Positions 8,406 through 18,343 of a DNA stretch of 49,485 nucleotides are shown here, piece by piece; position 1 is the stretch's first letter, and each line of letters opens with the position of its first letter. Source of the stretch: an uncultured Collinsella sp. (lineage in GTDB: Bacteria > Actinomycetota > Coriobacteriia > Coriobacteriales > Coriobacteriaceae); the NCBI GenBank assembly GCA_900762355.1, contig CAAFGE010000027.1, positions 1 to 49,485 of the forward strand. The letters are read 5' to 3'. The position numbers and the translations under genes were made by a program. The notes beneath the pieces were generated by a model that saw only the letters and a program-made list of their open reading frames with translations, searched no databases and was not told the DNA's origin.

Positions 8406-8699
8406 ATGAAGGCTTATGAACTGCTGTTCTTTGTTGACCCGTCGCTCGACCCCGAGACTCGTCTCGCTGTTATGAAGCGTATCGATACCACGATCGCTGA
8501 GGGCGCTGGCAAGGTCGACTCCGTTGACGAGTGGGGCAAGCGCAAGCTCGCCTACGAGATCAACGACCTCACCGATGGTGACTACACCCTCATCAACTTC
8601 CACGCAGATCCTACCCAGATCGCCGAGCTTGATCGCGTCCTGCGCATCACCGACGCTGTGGTCCGCCACATGATCGTCCGTCGCGACGACCAGGAGTAA
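8406..8699 (+). CDS. rpsF: 30S ribosomal protein S6
   Basis: A 97-residue S6 protein, which binds 16S rRNA in the 30S platform as a heterodimer with S18. Typical features are the start MKAYELLFFVDPSLD, the WGKRKLAYEIND block and the end RMIVRRDD-like (MIVRRDDQE). ATG 8406 has AGGAGGTG (8393-8400) at ideal spacing. It leads the conserved rpsF-ssb-rpsR-rplI operon. Confidence 0.97.
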   Translation: MKAYELLFFVDPSLDPETRLAVMKRIDTTIAEGAGKVDSVDEWGKRKLAYEINDLTDGDYTLINFHADPTQIAELDRVLRITDAVVRHMIVRRDDQE

Positions 8700-8747
8700 G
8701 ACTGTCGTTTTGGACTGGGCCTGTGCCCCAAGAGGAAGTAGTGAGTT

Positions 8748-9200
8748 ATGAGCATCAATCGAGTGAACATCACCGGTAACCTCACGCGTGATCCCGAGCT
8801 GCGCGCCACCGCCGGCGGAACCCAGGTTCTGTCCTTTGGCGTCGCCGTGAACGATCGTCGCCGCAACCCGCAGACTGGCGAGTGGGAGGACTATCCCAAC
8901 TTTGTCGACTGCACCATGTTCGGCACCCGCGCCGAGGCCGTGAGCCGTTTCCTGGCAAAGGGAAACAAGGTCGCGATCGAGGGCAAGCTGCGCTACAGCT
9001 CTTGGGAGCGCGACGGCCAGCGCCGGAGCAAGCTTGAGGTTATCGTCGATGAGATCGAGTTTATGAGCTCCCGTGGTGGCCAGGGTGGCTACGATCAGGG
9101 CGGTTACGCCCCCGCAGCTCCCGCGCCCGCAGCACGTCCCGCCGCACCGGTGGCTACGCCGCCTGCGGTCGACGTCTACGATGAGGACATCCCGTTCTAA
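8748..9200 (+). CDS. ssb: Single-stranded DNA-binding protein
   Basis: A 150-residue SSB. Residues 1-107 form the OB fold (start MSINRVNITGNLTRDPELR; central GNKVAIEGKLRYSSW). A Gly/Ala/Pro-rich flexible linker follows, and the acidic tip DEDIPF, which recruits replication and repair enzymes. It works as a tetramer at the replication fork. AGAGGAAG precedes ATG 8748. Its place between rpsF and rpsR is the common bacterial arrangement, so this is the replicative copy. Confidence 0.97.
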   Translation: MSINRVNITGNLTRDPELRATAGGTQVLSFGVAVNDRRRNPQTGEWEDYPNFVDCTMFGTRAEAVSRFLAKGNKVAIEGKLRYSSWERDGQRRSKLEVIVDEIEFMSSRGGQGGYDQGGYAPAAPAPAARPAAPVATPPAVDVYDEDIPF

Positions 9201-9272
9201 GGGTTGTTCACCTATTTTTGAGTGAGAGGCGACTTTGGTTCGCCGAAGTTGCCAAATGAAAGGTATTTTGAC

Positions 9273-9539
9273 ATGGCTAATGATTATTCTGCACGTCAGC
9301 CGCGTCGTAAGTACTGCCAGTTCTGCAAGGAGAACACTGAGTTCATCGACTATAAGGACACTCAGCTTCTCCGTAAGTACATGACCGACCGTGGCAAGAT
9401 CAAGCCCCGTCGCGTCACTGGCGCTTGCACGCAGCATCAGCATGACATCGCCAACGCCATCAAGCGCGCCCGCGAGATGGCTCTCCTGCCGTACACCGTC
9501 CCCGTGGTTTCCTCTCGTGGCAACCGCGACCGCGGCTAA
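9273..9539 (+). CDS. rpsR: 30S ribosomal protein S18, zinc type
   Basis: An 88-residue S18, partner of S6. Three of the four possible zinc ligands are obvious: the pair in KYCQFC and the cysteine in GACTQHQ, with the nearby histidine as the fourth, so this is the Cys-plus form. Start ATG 9273 has GAAAGG upstream; the longer in-frame reading from 9222 has no ribosome-binding site. It ends in a basic RGNRDRG tail. Confidence 0.96.
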   Translation: MANDYSARQPRRKYCQFCKENTEFIDYKDTQLLRKYMTDRGKIKPRRVTGACTQHQHDIANAIKRAREMALLPYTVPVVSSRGNRDRG

Positions 9540-9554
9540 GAAGGGAGACGCATC

Positions 9555-10094
9555 ATGAAGGTTATTCTTCTCGATGAGATCAAGGGCAAGGGCGGCGAGG
9601 GTGACGTCGTAGAGGTCGCTCAGGGTTACGCTGAGAACTTCCTGTTCCCCAAGAAGCTCGCTGTTGCCGCCACCAAGGGCAACCTCAAGCAGCTTGACGA
9701 GCGTCGCAACAACATCGCCAAGCGCGAGGCCGTCCGTCTGGCTACCGCCAACGAGACCAAGGCTGCCTTCGAGGGCAAGACGGTCACCGTTGACGTCAAG
9801 GTCGGCGACGAGGGCATCCTCTTTGGCTCCGTTACCGCCGCTATGATCGCTGACGCCATCAAGGATCAGCTCGGTATGGACATCGACCGCAAGCGCGTCG
9901 AGCTCGGTAAGCCTATCAAGGTTGCCGGTGCCCACACCGTTTCCATCTCGCTGTACCGCGAGATCAAGGCCGAGGTTGTCGTTCTCGTCGGCGTTACCGC
10001 CGAGGAGCTCGCTGCCGAGGCTGAGGTCGAGGAGGCCGCTGAGGTCGCCGAGGCCGAGACCGCCGAGGTCGAGACTGAGGCTGCTGCCGAGTAG
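9555..10094 (+). CDS. rplI: 50S ribosomal protein L9, long acidic tail
   Basis: A 179-residue L9, about 30 longer than usual. The N-domain (MKVILLDEIKGKGGEGDVVEV...GYAENFLFPKKLAV) binds 23S rRNA, a long helix follows, and the C-domain ends near residue 150. The extra C-terminus consists almost wholly of Ala, Glu and Val (AEAEVEEAAEVAEAET), and is probably disordered or helical. AAGAAGGGAG precedes ATG 9555. It is the last gene of the operon, before a strong terminator. Confidence 0.96.
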   Translation: MKVILLDEIKGKGGEGDVVEVAQGYAENFLFPKKLAVAATKGNLKQLDERRNNIAKREAVRLATANETKAAFEGKTVTVDVKVGDEGILFGSVTAAMIADAIKDQLGMDIDRKRVELGKPIKVAGAHTVSISLYREIKAEVVVLVGVTAEELAAEAEVEEAAEVAEAETAEVETEAAAE

Positions 10095-10126
10095 CATTTG
10101 CTGCGACGCAACAATCTTGTTCTAAG

Positions 10127-10160
10127 AAGGGCGCTCTGGGAGACCAGGGCGCCCTTTTGC
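10127..10160 (+). terminator. Terminator after rplI
   Basis: A 13-bp stem (10127-10139 with 10144-10156, one T-G pair) with a GAGA tetraloop and a T run. Ends the ribosomal operon; dnaB therefore needs its own promoter in 10161-10306, where TACTAT (about 10280) is the only -10-like box I see. Confidence 0.88.
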
Positions 10161-10318
10161 TTTTTAGCGCTACGTGAGTGCCATAGGGGACGTTGCGGTG
10201 AGGTCTATTTGTGGGACCGTTCATCCGTTTCGTTCGGTGATGATTGTCGGCACGCGGCTTGTTTTAATGCCGTGGCTGATACTATGGATGCTCGCAAGCG
10301 ATATGAATGAGGATGCTC

Positions 10319-11710
10319 ATGGCATATGACGATAGGGAGACCGGGCTGACGGTTGAGGACCGCGGCTCCAAGTTGGGTCTTCCCCAAAACCAAGATGCAG
10401 AGGCCAATGTTCTGGCCGCTATGCTGCTATCGCCCGAGGTGGTCGAGGAGGCCCAGGTCGAGCTGCAGCCCGATGACTTCTACCGGCCCATTCATAAGAC
10501 CATCTATACCGCGATGGTCGATATGTACAACAGCCGCATTCCCATCGACTCCATCTCGCTGATCGATTACCTGCGCAGCATCAACAAGCTCGATGCCGTG
10601 GGCGGCGAGGCGTACATTTTGGAGCTGATGGGCCAGACCCTGTCGCTCGTCAACTGGCAGCACCATGCCGCCATCGTGCGTCGCGACTCGATGCTGCGCG
10701 AACTGATCGGCGCCACCAACGAGATCAACGCACTGGCCTATAACGCCCCCACTGACACCAAAGAGGTCGTGGAGCTGGCTGAGAGCAAGCTGCTCAAGGT
10801 CACGGCGCGCGAGGTCAAGTCGAGCTACAAGACGCTGACCGAGTTTATGGTCGAGGCCTATAACGAGGCCGAGGAAGTGTGCCAGGCAGGTGGCCAGGCC
10901 GCGGGCGTGCCCACGGGCTTCCCGTCGCTCGACCGCATGCTCATGGGCTTCCGCGAGGGCCAGCTTATCATCATCGGTGCCCGCCCCGCCGTGGGTAAGA
11001 CGTCGTTCGCCCTGAACCTGGCACTCAACGCCGCCGCTGCGGGCTATACCGTCGGCTTCTTCTCGCTGGAGATGTCGGGCAAGGAAATTGCCCAGCGCCT
11101 GATTTGCGCCTACGCCATGATCTCGATCAGTGACTTCCGCATGGGTCGTATTAGCCCCGAGCAGTGGGCCAACATCAACGAGGCCACGCAGACCTTGTCT
11201 AAGCTCGATATCCTGATTGACGATACGCCTGGCACCACGGTGACCGAGATTCGCGCTAAGAGCCGCCGCATGCTCCATAACAAGGAGAAGGCCATCATCA
11301 TCCTGGACTACCTGCAGCTGGTGAGTCCGCCGCCGGGACGCCGTTCCGAGAGCCGTACCGTCGAGGTCTCGGAGATGTCGCGTGGCATGAAGATCATGGC
11401 CAAGGAGCTCAAGATTCCGCTCATCGCGCTGTCGCAGTTGTCACGTCAGGTCGAATCCCGTACCGGCAAGCGGCCGCAGCTTTCCGACCTGCGTGAATCG
11501 GGCTCCATCGAGCAGGACGCCGATATCGTTATGTTCTTGGACCGCTCCGCCGATGAGGCCGAGGCCTCGCGTGACGATCGACCCGATGAGGGCGTCACGC
11601 GTATCGTCGTGGCCAAGAACCGTTCGGGCCCGATCGGCGACGTCGACCTGATGTTCCTGCCGGCATCCACCAAGTTCTATGAGCTTGATGGGGCGCATGC
11701 CGAGGAGTAG
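10319..11710 (+). CDS. dnaB: Replicative DNA helicase DnaB
   Basis: A 463-residue hexameric helicase that unwinds DNA at the fork. The N-terminal collar domain starts at PQNQDAEANVLAAMLL; the RecA-like motor holds Walker A GARPAVGKTS (about 219-228), the SLEMS motif, Walker B IILDYLQLV, and the arginine-rich DLRESGSIEQDADIVMFLDR motif. No intein interrupts it. Start ATG 10319 is preferred over ATG 10307 and 10313, because GAGG (10309-10312) is 6 bases upstream. It follows rplI, a common order. Confidence 0.96.
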   Translation: MAYDDRETGLTVEDRGSKLGLPQNQDAEANVLAAMLLSPEVVEEAQVELQPDDFYRPIHKTIYTAMVDMYNSRIPIDSISLIDYLRSINKLDAVGGEAYILELMGQTLSLVNWQHHAAIVRRDSMLRELIGATNEINALAYNAPTDTKEVVELAESKLLKVTAREVKSSYKTLTEFMVEAYNEAEEVCQAGGQAAGVPTGFPSLDRMLMGFREGQLIIIGARPAVGKTSFALNLALNAAAAGYTVGFFSLEMSGKEIAQRLICAYAMISISDFRMGRISPEQWANINEATQTLSKLDILIDDTPGTTVTEIRAKSRRMLHNKEKAIIILDYLQLVSPPPGRRSESRTVEVSEMSRGMKIMAKELKIPLIALSQLSRQVESRTGKRPQLSDLRESGSIEQDADIVMFLDRSADEAEASRDDRPDEGVTRIVVAKNRSGPIGDVDLMFLPASTKFYELDGAHAEE

Positions 11711-11737
11711 GACAGGTGCCCGTTACACGGGTATACT
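11709..11737 (+). promoter_or_regulatory. purA: Possible purA promoter
   Basis: A -10 box TATACT (11732-11737) with a weak -35 AGGACA (11709-11714) at 17 bp. The -10 box is good; the -35 matches four of six consensus positions. Confidence 0.42.
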
Positions 11738-11801
11738 GGGAATGTTTTGTGCTTCTGCGCGCTTGTGGTGCGTAGACAGTCCATGAATGTAAGGAGTAAA
11801 C

Positions 11802-13088
<1,287 letters not shown>

Positions 13089-13109
13089 TCAGTCTTTACG
13101 GTTATTGCG

Positions 13110-13155
13110 ATATACCCCTTTGCAGCCCAAGCGGGCGGCCGAGGGGTATATTTGC
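13110..13155 (+). terminator. Terminator after purA
   Basis: A 10-bp stem ATATACCCCT/AGGGGTATAT (13110-13119, 13142-13151) enclosing a smaller GCCC/GGGC hairpin, followed by TTTGCTT. Confidence 0.75.
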
Positions 13156-13205
13156 TTGCAAAGGGCTCGCGCGGAGCGAGCCATTCATCCATAGAGGAGG
13201 CACCC

Positions 13206-14510
13206 TTGAAGGCGGACACTCAAACCATCGACATCCTGTTGTTGGGCAGCGGCGGCCGTGAGCACGCTTTGGCAGCGAAGCTCGCAGCATCACCGCGCGC
13301 CGGCAAGCTCTACATCGCGCCGGGTAACGGCGGCACCGCGAGCTGTGGCGAGAACGTTGTTCTCGACGATTGCGATCCTGCTGCCGTGGCTGCGTTTGCG
13401 CAGAGCCACGGATGCGGACTCGTGGTGATTGGCCCCGAGGCTCCGCTCGTGGTGGGCGTTGCCGACGCCGTGCGCGCGGCGGACATTCCCTGCTTTGGCC
13501 CGGGTGCCGAGGGTGCTCAGATGGAGGGCTCCAAGCTGTTCTCCAAACAGCTCATGGAGCGCGCCGGTATCCCGACGGCGGCCTACGGCTCGTTTACCGA
13601 TGAGGCCTCGGCTCTTGCCTATGTGCGCGAGCAGGGTGCCCCGCTGGTCGTGAAGGCCGATGGCCTTGCCGCGGGCAAGGGCGTTATCGTGGCAACCGAG
13701 CTTGCGCAGGCCGAGGAGGCCGTGCGCGAGTGCTTTGGCGGCACCTTTGGCGACGCCGGCAACACCGTGGTCATTGAGGAGATGCTCGTTGGCCCCGAGT
13801 GCTCGCTGCTGGCCTTCACCGACGGCAAGACCGTGCGTCCCATGGCCACTTCGCAGGACCATAAGCGCGCGCTCGAGGGTGATCTTGGCCCCAATACCGG
13901 CGGCATGGGCGTTTACAGCCCGGTGCCCATCGTGACCGACGAGGAGCACGCCACCATGGTGAAGGTCATGGAGCAGACCGTGGCCGAGCTCGCTGCCGAG
14001 GGCATCGACTACCGCGGCTGCCTGTACGGCGGCTTTATGCTCACGCCTGCCGGCCCCAAGGTGCTGGAGTTCAATGCCCGCTTTGGCGACCCCGAGACGC
14101 AGGTCGTGCTGCCGCGCCTTAAGAACGACCTGGTCGAGGTCATGCTCGCCTGCGCCAACTGCGAGCTCGATCAGATTGAGCTCGACTGGCGTGACGAGTG
14201 GGCCGTGGCCGTTGTCCTGACGAGCGCGGGCTATCCCGGCAGCTACGAGAAGGGCAAGGTCATCACCGGTATCGCCGATGCCGAGGTCATGGAGAACGTG
14301 ACCGTGTACCACGCGGGCACTGCCGTGGTGGACGGCCAGCTCGTGACCAATGGTGGCCGCGTGCTTGCCGTGACCGCTCTGGGTGACACGTTCGAGAACG
14401 CTCGCAACCTTGCCTACGAGGCCTGCGAGAAGATTGATTTTGAAGGCAAGACCCTACGCCACGACATCGGCCTGCGCGCGCTGCGCGGCCGCGACGCCTG
14501 GGATGCCTAA
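13206..14510 (+). CDS. purD: Phosphoribosylamine-glycine ligase
   Basis: A 434-residue GAR synthetase, second step of purine synthesis. The start DILLLGSGGREHALAAKL is characteristic, and the ATP-grasp fold shows VVKADGLAAGKGVIV and LEFNARFGDPETQ. Start is TTG 13206: GAGGAGG (13194-13200) lies 5 bases upstream and this gives the normal length; the open frame extends upstream without another ribosome-binding site. A small hairpin GGCTCGC/GCGAGCC at 13164-13181 lies in its leader. Confidence 0.95.
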   Translation: MKADTQTIDILLLGSGGREHALAAKLAASPRAGKLYIAPGNGGTASCGENVVLDDCDPAAVAAFAQSHGCGLVVIGPEAPLVVGVADAVRAADIPCFGPGAEGAQMEGSKLFSKQLMERAGIPTAAYGSFTDEASALAYVREQGAPLVVKADGLAAGKGVIVATELAQAEEAVRECFGGTFGDAGNTVVIEEMLVGPECSLLAFTDGKTVRPMATSQDHKRALEGDLGPNTGGMGVYSPVPIVTDEEHATMVKVMEQTVAELAAEGIDYRGCLYGGFMLTPAGPKVLEFNARFGDPETQVVLPRLKNDLVEVMLACANCELDQIELDWRDEWAVAVVLTSAGYPGSYEKGKVITGIADAEVMENVTVYHAGTAVVDGQLVTNGGRVLAVTALGDTFENARNLAYEACEKIDFEGKTLRHDIGLRALRGRDAWDA

Positions 14511-14531
14511 AATCCGAGAGGAATGAGACGG

Positions 14532-15227
14532 ATGGACGAGAAGAACGAAGAGCTCGTGGACGCGCGGATCGTTGAAGAGGACAGCCGCATGTATGGGCAC
14601 GCCGAGGGCGAGCCTGGCGGCGAGGTCGCTGACGAGCCGGCGCTGGTGCTGGGCGACGACGACCCGCACGATGCCGAGCTGCACGAGAAGATTCTTTCGG
14701 AGGAGTGCGCCTGGAAGGGCAAGATCCTCGACGTCCACCGTCTTGAGGTTGAGCTGCCCAACGGTCGCCGCAGCGCCCGCGATATCGTTCACCATCCGGG
14801 TGCGGCGGCCGTTGTGGCGCTGACCGAGAGCGGCAAGATCGTACTGGTGCGTCAGTACCGCACCGCTATCGACCGCGTGACGGTCGAGATTCCCGCCGGC
14901 AAGCTCGATCCAGGCGAGGACCCGCTCGATTGCGCCAAACGCGAGCTGCATGAGGAGACGGGCTTTAGGGCTGGTCGCATTCGCTTTTTGACGTCGATTG
15001 TCACGTCCTGCGGTTTTTGCGATGAGATCATCCACATCTACTTGGCTACCAAGCTCGAGTTTGATGCGCCCAACCCCGATGATGACGAGTTTGTCAACGT
15101 GGACCTGGTGCCGCTGCACGAGCTGATCGACGCCGTGCTCGACGGTAAGATCGAGGACGCCAAGACCGTCGTGGGCGCCTTGGCCTGCGATAGCATCGCT
15201 CACCGACTAGGCGGGGCTGAGCTGTAA
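14532..15227 (+). CDS. Nudix hydrolase, ADP-ribose pyrophosphatase-like
   Basis: A 231-residue Nudix protein. The Nudix box runs from Gly123 to Phe145 (G-x5-E-x7-RELHEETGF) and all metal-binding residues are present. The sequences before it (VLVRQYRTAIDRVTVEIPAGKLDPGE) are those of ADP-ribose pyrophosphatases, which cleave ADP-ribose to AMP and ribose 5-phosphate. The first 60 residues are an extra, very acidic segment with no recognised domain. AGAGGA precedes ATG 14532 by 9 bases; ATG 14523 is too close to it. It begins 21 bases after purD, so likely the same transcript. Confidence 0.85.
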   Translation: MDEKNEELVDARIVEEDSRMYGHAEGEPGGEVADEPALVLGDDDPHDAELHEKILSEECAWKGKILDVHRLEVELPNGRRSARDIVHHPGAAAVVALTESGKIVLVRQYRTAIDRVTVEIPAGKLDPGEDPLDCAKRELHEETGFRAGRIRFLTSIVTSCGFCDEIIHIYLATKLEFDAPNPDDDEFVNVDLVPLHELIDAVLDGKIEDAKTVVGALACDSIAHRLGGAEL

Positions 15228-15264
15228 CGAGCGGGAATGATTCCGCAGGTTTGTGTAAGTCAGC

Positions 15265-15402
15265 GAAAGCGCCCCATTTGAGACAAGGTGGCCTAAAAGA
15301 GGAGGGAAGCGTATGGATATACGCGACCGACGATTGAAGGCCAGATTGTCCAAATGGGGCGCTTGCAGCGTCGAGACGAAACGCGGTTTGGTAAAACCGC
15401 GT
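15265..15402 (+). promoter_or_regulatory. Paired hairpins at the ABC exporter start
   Basis: A perfect 14-bp inverted repeat AAGCGCCCCATTTG/CAAATGGGGCGCTT (15267-15280, 15351-15364), with weaker pairing inward to about 15293 and 15338, loops out an excellent AGAGGAGGG site and ATG 15313. A second hairpin ACGCGGTTT/AAACCGCGT (15381-15402, loop GGTA) ends right before AAGGTG and ATG 15412. This looks like a leader that can choose between two starts. Confidence 0.5.
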
Positions 15403-15411
15403 AAGGTGATT

Positions 15412-17181
15412 ATGTTTAGAAGGTTTTTGTCTTATTACAAGCCCCAGATGGGGCTTTTTGTTGCTGATACTATTTGTGCCCTGGTGCTTGCCGCCATTGA
15501 CCTGGCGTTTCCCATTATCCTGCGCAATCTGACCGGAGGGTTGTTTACCCAGGGCCAGGCTGCCATTATGCAGGCGCTCGGCATGATCGCGGTGGGGCTG
15601 GTGCTGATGTATGCCATCCGCTGCGCCTGCCGCTACTTTGTGAGCTATTGGGGCCACGTGATGGGCGCGCGCATGGAGTCCAAGATGCGTGAGGACCTGT
15701 TCGATCAGTACGAACGGTTTAGCTTTGCATACTTCGATCGCAACAGCTCGGGTGACATGATGAGCCGTGTAGTCAACGACCTGTTCGATATCTGCGAGGC
15801 GGCGCACCACGTGCCCGAATGGATCATTATCTGCGGTATCGAGATCATCGGCTCGTTTGTGATTCTGTTTACCATCGCGCCGGTGCTCGCACTCGCCATG
15901 GCTGTGGTAACGGCGGTGTTCGCGGTCATTATGTTTTGGCAGAATATGCGCATGCGCGAGGTCTTTAGCGATAATCGAAAAAAGATTAGCGGCATTAATG
16001 CGCAGCTGCAGGATTCGCTGGCGGGCATGCGTGTGGTCAAGAGCTTTGCCAATGAGCAGACCGAACGCTCTAAGTTTCGTGCCTCGAACAATCGCTACCT
16101 TTCGTCCAAGGAGAACATGTATCATGCCATGGGCGTCTACACCGCAACGTATGGCCTGCTCTCGGGCGTGCTCTATGTGATCGTGGTGCTGCTGGGCGGT
16201 TGGCTCGTTGCCCAGGGTCAGCTGCAGGCGGTCGATATGGCAACCTTCGCGCTTTACATTTCACTGTTCTGCACGCCTCTCGAGACGCTCGTCAATTCGG
16301 CCGAGACGTATCAGAAGGCCATTGCCGGCTTTAAGCGCATGGACGAGGTGCTCTCGACTGTCCCCGATATTCAGGATAAGCCGGGCGCTGCGGATCTGCA
16401 GGTGACGGCTGGTGCCGTGGAGTACCGCAACGTGTGCTTTAACTACGAGGATGTTGAGCTTGGCGCGGACGATGGGGCACGTCCCGTTATCGACCATATG
16501 GATCTGTCCATTAGGCCCGGTCAGACCATCGCTTTGGTTGGCCCCTCGGGCGGCGGCAAATCGACGACTTGTTCGCTGTTGCCGCGCTTTTACGACGTTG
16601 CCGGTGGCTCCATTAGTATCGACGGCCAGGATGTGCGCGACGTGACGCAGCATAGCCTGCGCCGTGCCATCGGCCTGGTGCAGCAAGATGTGTACCTGTT
16701 CGATGGAACGATCGGCGAGAACATCGCCTACGGCAAGCCGGGCGCCACGGCAGAAGAGATCGCCGAGGCGGCCCGCCGCGCCAATATCGATACCTTTATC
16801 GAGTCGCTTCCGCAAGGCTACGACACCGTGGTGGGCGAGCGCGGCAGCCGTCTTTCGGGCGGTCAAAAGCAGCGCGTCGCCATTGCGCGCGTGTTTCTCA
16901 AGAATCCCAAGATCCTTATTTTGGATGAGGCGACGAGTGCTTTGGATAACGAAAGCGAGGAAGCGGTTCAGGAGTCGCTCGAAGAGCTGGCACGCGGCCG
17001 TACCACGATCATCATCGCCCACCGTCTCTCGACTATTAAGCATGCTGACGAGATTGCGACCGTTGAGCATGGTCGCGTTGTGGAACGTGGCACGCACGAG
17101 GAGCTTCTCGCCCGTGGCGGCACTTATGCCCGTTACTATCGAATGCAGTTCGAAGGTGCGCGTGCGCACGAGCTCGACTGA
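15412..17181 (+). CDS. Multidrug-type ABC exporter half-transporter
   Basis: A 589-residue fused permease-ATPase. Residues about 1-310 form six membrane helices of the type I exporter fold; the C-terminal ATPase has Walker A GPSGGGKST, signature LSGGQKQR, Walker B ILILDEATSALD and the H-loop IIAHRLST. It probably dimerises with itself, since no second half gene is adjacent. Substrate unknown: drugs, lipids or peptides. I prefer ATG 15412 (family length); ATG 15313 has the stronger ribosome-binding site and would add 33 residues, but these use codons rare here (ATA, CGA, AGA) and lie in the hairpin region. Confidence 0.9.
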   Translation: MFRRFLSYYKPQMGLFVADTICALVLAAIDLAFPIILRNLTGGLFTQGQAAIMQALGMIAVGLVLMYAIRCACRYFVSYWGHVMGARMESKMREDLFDQYERFSFAYFDRNSSGDMMSRVVNDLFDICEAAHHVPEWIIICGIEIIGSFVILFTIAPVLALAMAVVTAVFAVIMFWQNMRMREVFSDNRKKISGINAQLQDSLAGMRVVKSFANEQTERSKFRASNNRYLSSKENMYHAMGVYTATYGLLSGVLYVIVVLLGGWLVAQGQLQAVDMATFALYISLFCTPLETLVNSAETYQKAIAGFKRMDEVLSTVPDIQDKPGAADLQVTAGAVEYRNVCFNYEDVELGADDGARPVIDHMDLSIRPGQTIALVGPSGGGKSTTCSLLPRFYDVAGGSISIDGQDVRDVTQHSLRRAIGLVQQDVYLFDGTIGENIAYGKPGATAEEIAEAARRANIDTFIESLPQGYDTVVGERGSRLSGGQKQRVAIARVFLKNPKILILDEATSALDNESEEAVQESLEELARGRTTIIIAHRLSTIKHADEIATVEHGRVVERGTHEELLARGGTYARYYRMQFEGARAHELD

Positions 17182-17200
17182 TTGATATGACAGGAAGATC

Positions 17201-18166
17201 ATGGCTGATAAGAACCCTTTGACTCCGGAAGAAGTGACGGAGTTATTCTCCGAAATCGATGCATCCGGCGTCTTGGATCCTACGCTCGCCAAAAAGCGTA
17301 CCGAGCGCATGCGCGAGAAAGAGGCTGCCGTCAAGCGCGGTGACAAGGCGACGCTGGCGCGGCTGCGCAGCGAGGACCGCGCGAGCCAGGCAAAACATAT
17401 CGACCCGCTGTCCGAGGACGACCCTTCGGGTTCGCAGGTGAGCCACACCATTACGAAGACTGCCATGGCCGTGGTTATCGGCATCTTGGTGCTGATTGTG
17501 GGCATGCAGATTGGCTACGGCGTGATGCGCCGTCTGAATACCGCCAACCTGTCCGAGAGCGTTTCGGTGGATACCGTCTCGACCGCGCTCAAGGGTGGAC
17601 TCGAATGGGGCAACGGCTTTACGCAGTTCCCGCTTGATTTTTCTGTCGACGAGGCCGATGAGCGCACGGGCACGGTTGAGGTGACGGTGTTGGACACGTC
17701 GTCTGCCAATGAGCTCGAGCTGCTGTCCAACGGGCAGATCCAGGCCGCGGCGCTTGCGACCAACGCCCTGCTCAACGACAAGATTGACCGCGTGGTGTAT
17801 AACGTTCACGCCTATATCGACGAGGATAGCAACATTCAGCACGATTCCTTTTTTGGCATGTTCCCCGCGCGGGGTCATCAGAGCGCCATTTTGACGTTTG
17901 TGTGGACCAAGAGCTCATCCAACGCCACGAGTATCGACTGGAAGATGCGCATCGTAAGCATGGACGACACCATTGCCGAGCGCATTCAAAAACAGGTGAA
18001 CTCGGTTTCGTCGCTGATCGAGGACCCGGTGGTGAGCCAGACCAAGATTGACGAGGAAAAGGCCGAACGTGACCTGGAGCATCGTCTGCATGGCCGCGAG
18101 ATTTTCCGCGGCGGCAAGCCCGATCGTTCACCGTCCGATCTGCTGGAACAGGACAAGAAAAAATAA
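17201..18166 (+). CDS. Single-pass membrane protein, unknown
   Basis: A 321-residue protein with no family that I recognise. Residues 1-80 are charged and helical (cytoplasmic, if the positive-inside rule holds), one membrane segment spans about 86-107, and the rest is an external domain with alternating strands and Ser/Asn-rich stretches. The last 40 residues are strongly charged, ending in KDKKK-like residues. AGGAAG precedes ATG 17201. It begins 19 bases after the exporter gene and ends at a terminator, so it is likely cotranscribed with it; it may be an accessory subunit, which is only an inference. Confidence 0.75.
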   Translation: MADKNPLTPEEVTELFSEIDASGVLDPTLAKKRTERMREKEAAVKRGDKATLARLRSEDRASQAKHIDPLSEDDPSGSQVSHTITKTAMAVVIGILVLIVGMQIGYGVMRRLNTANLSESVSVDTVSTALKGGLEWGNGFTQFPLDFSVDEADERTGTVEVTVLDTSSANELELLSNGQIQAAALATNALLNDKIDRVVYNVHAYIDEDSNIQHDSFFGMFPARGHQSAILTFVWTKSSSNATSIDWKMRIVSMDDTIAERIQKQVNSVSSLIEDPVVSQTKIDEEKAERDLEHRLHGREIFRGGKPDRSPSDLLEQDKKK

Positions 18167-18172
18167 GACGCC

Positions 18173-18212
18173 ATCATCCCGTGTGAGCCACAAGCCCCGC
18201 GGGATGATTTTT
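18173..18212 (+). terminator. Terminator before carA region
   Basis: A 9-bp stem ATCATCCCG/CGGGATGAT (18173-18181, 18200-18208) followed by TTTTTAA. Confidence 0.82.
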
Positions 18213-18233
18213 AATCCCCGTCCCAGAAAAATC

Positions 18234-18262
18234 ATTATGCATAGAAAGTCATAATTATCATT
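18234..18262. promoter_or_regulatory. Possible ArgR-type operator
   Basis: An AT-rich imperfect palindrome: ATTATG (18234-18239) with CATAAT (18250-18255) and an overlapping TCATAATTATCA. It stands out in a GC-rich genome, lies 110 bases before carA, and resembles ARG-box half sites. A -10-like TACAAT lies at 18309-18314. Low confidence. Confidence 0.3.
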
Positions 18263-18343
18263 TCGTAAACATTTCGATGAAATTAACGCCATGAGGCATG
18301 CTTGCGGTTACAATACCGCGAGGCCTAACTACACACCTTTAAG

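Noticed and set aside
8334..10097. A 587-residue open frame antisense to rpsF-ssb-rpsR-rplI
   Set aside because: Four well-known genes with good ribosome-binding sites occupy the plus strand.
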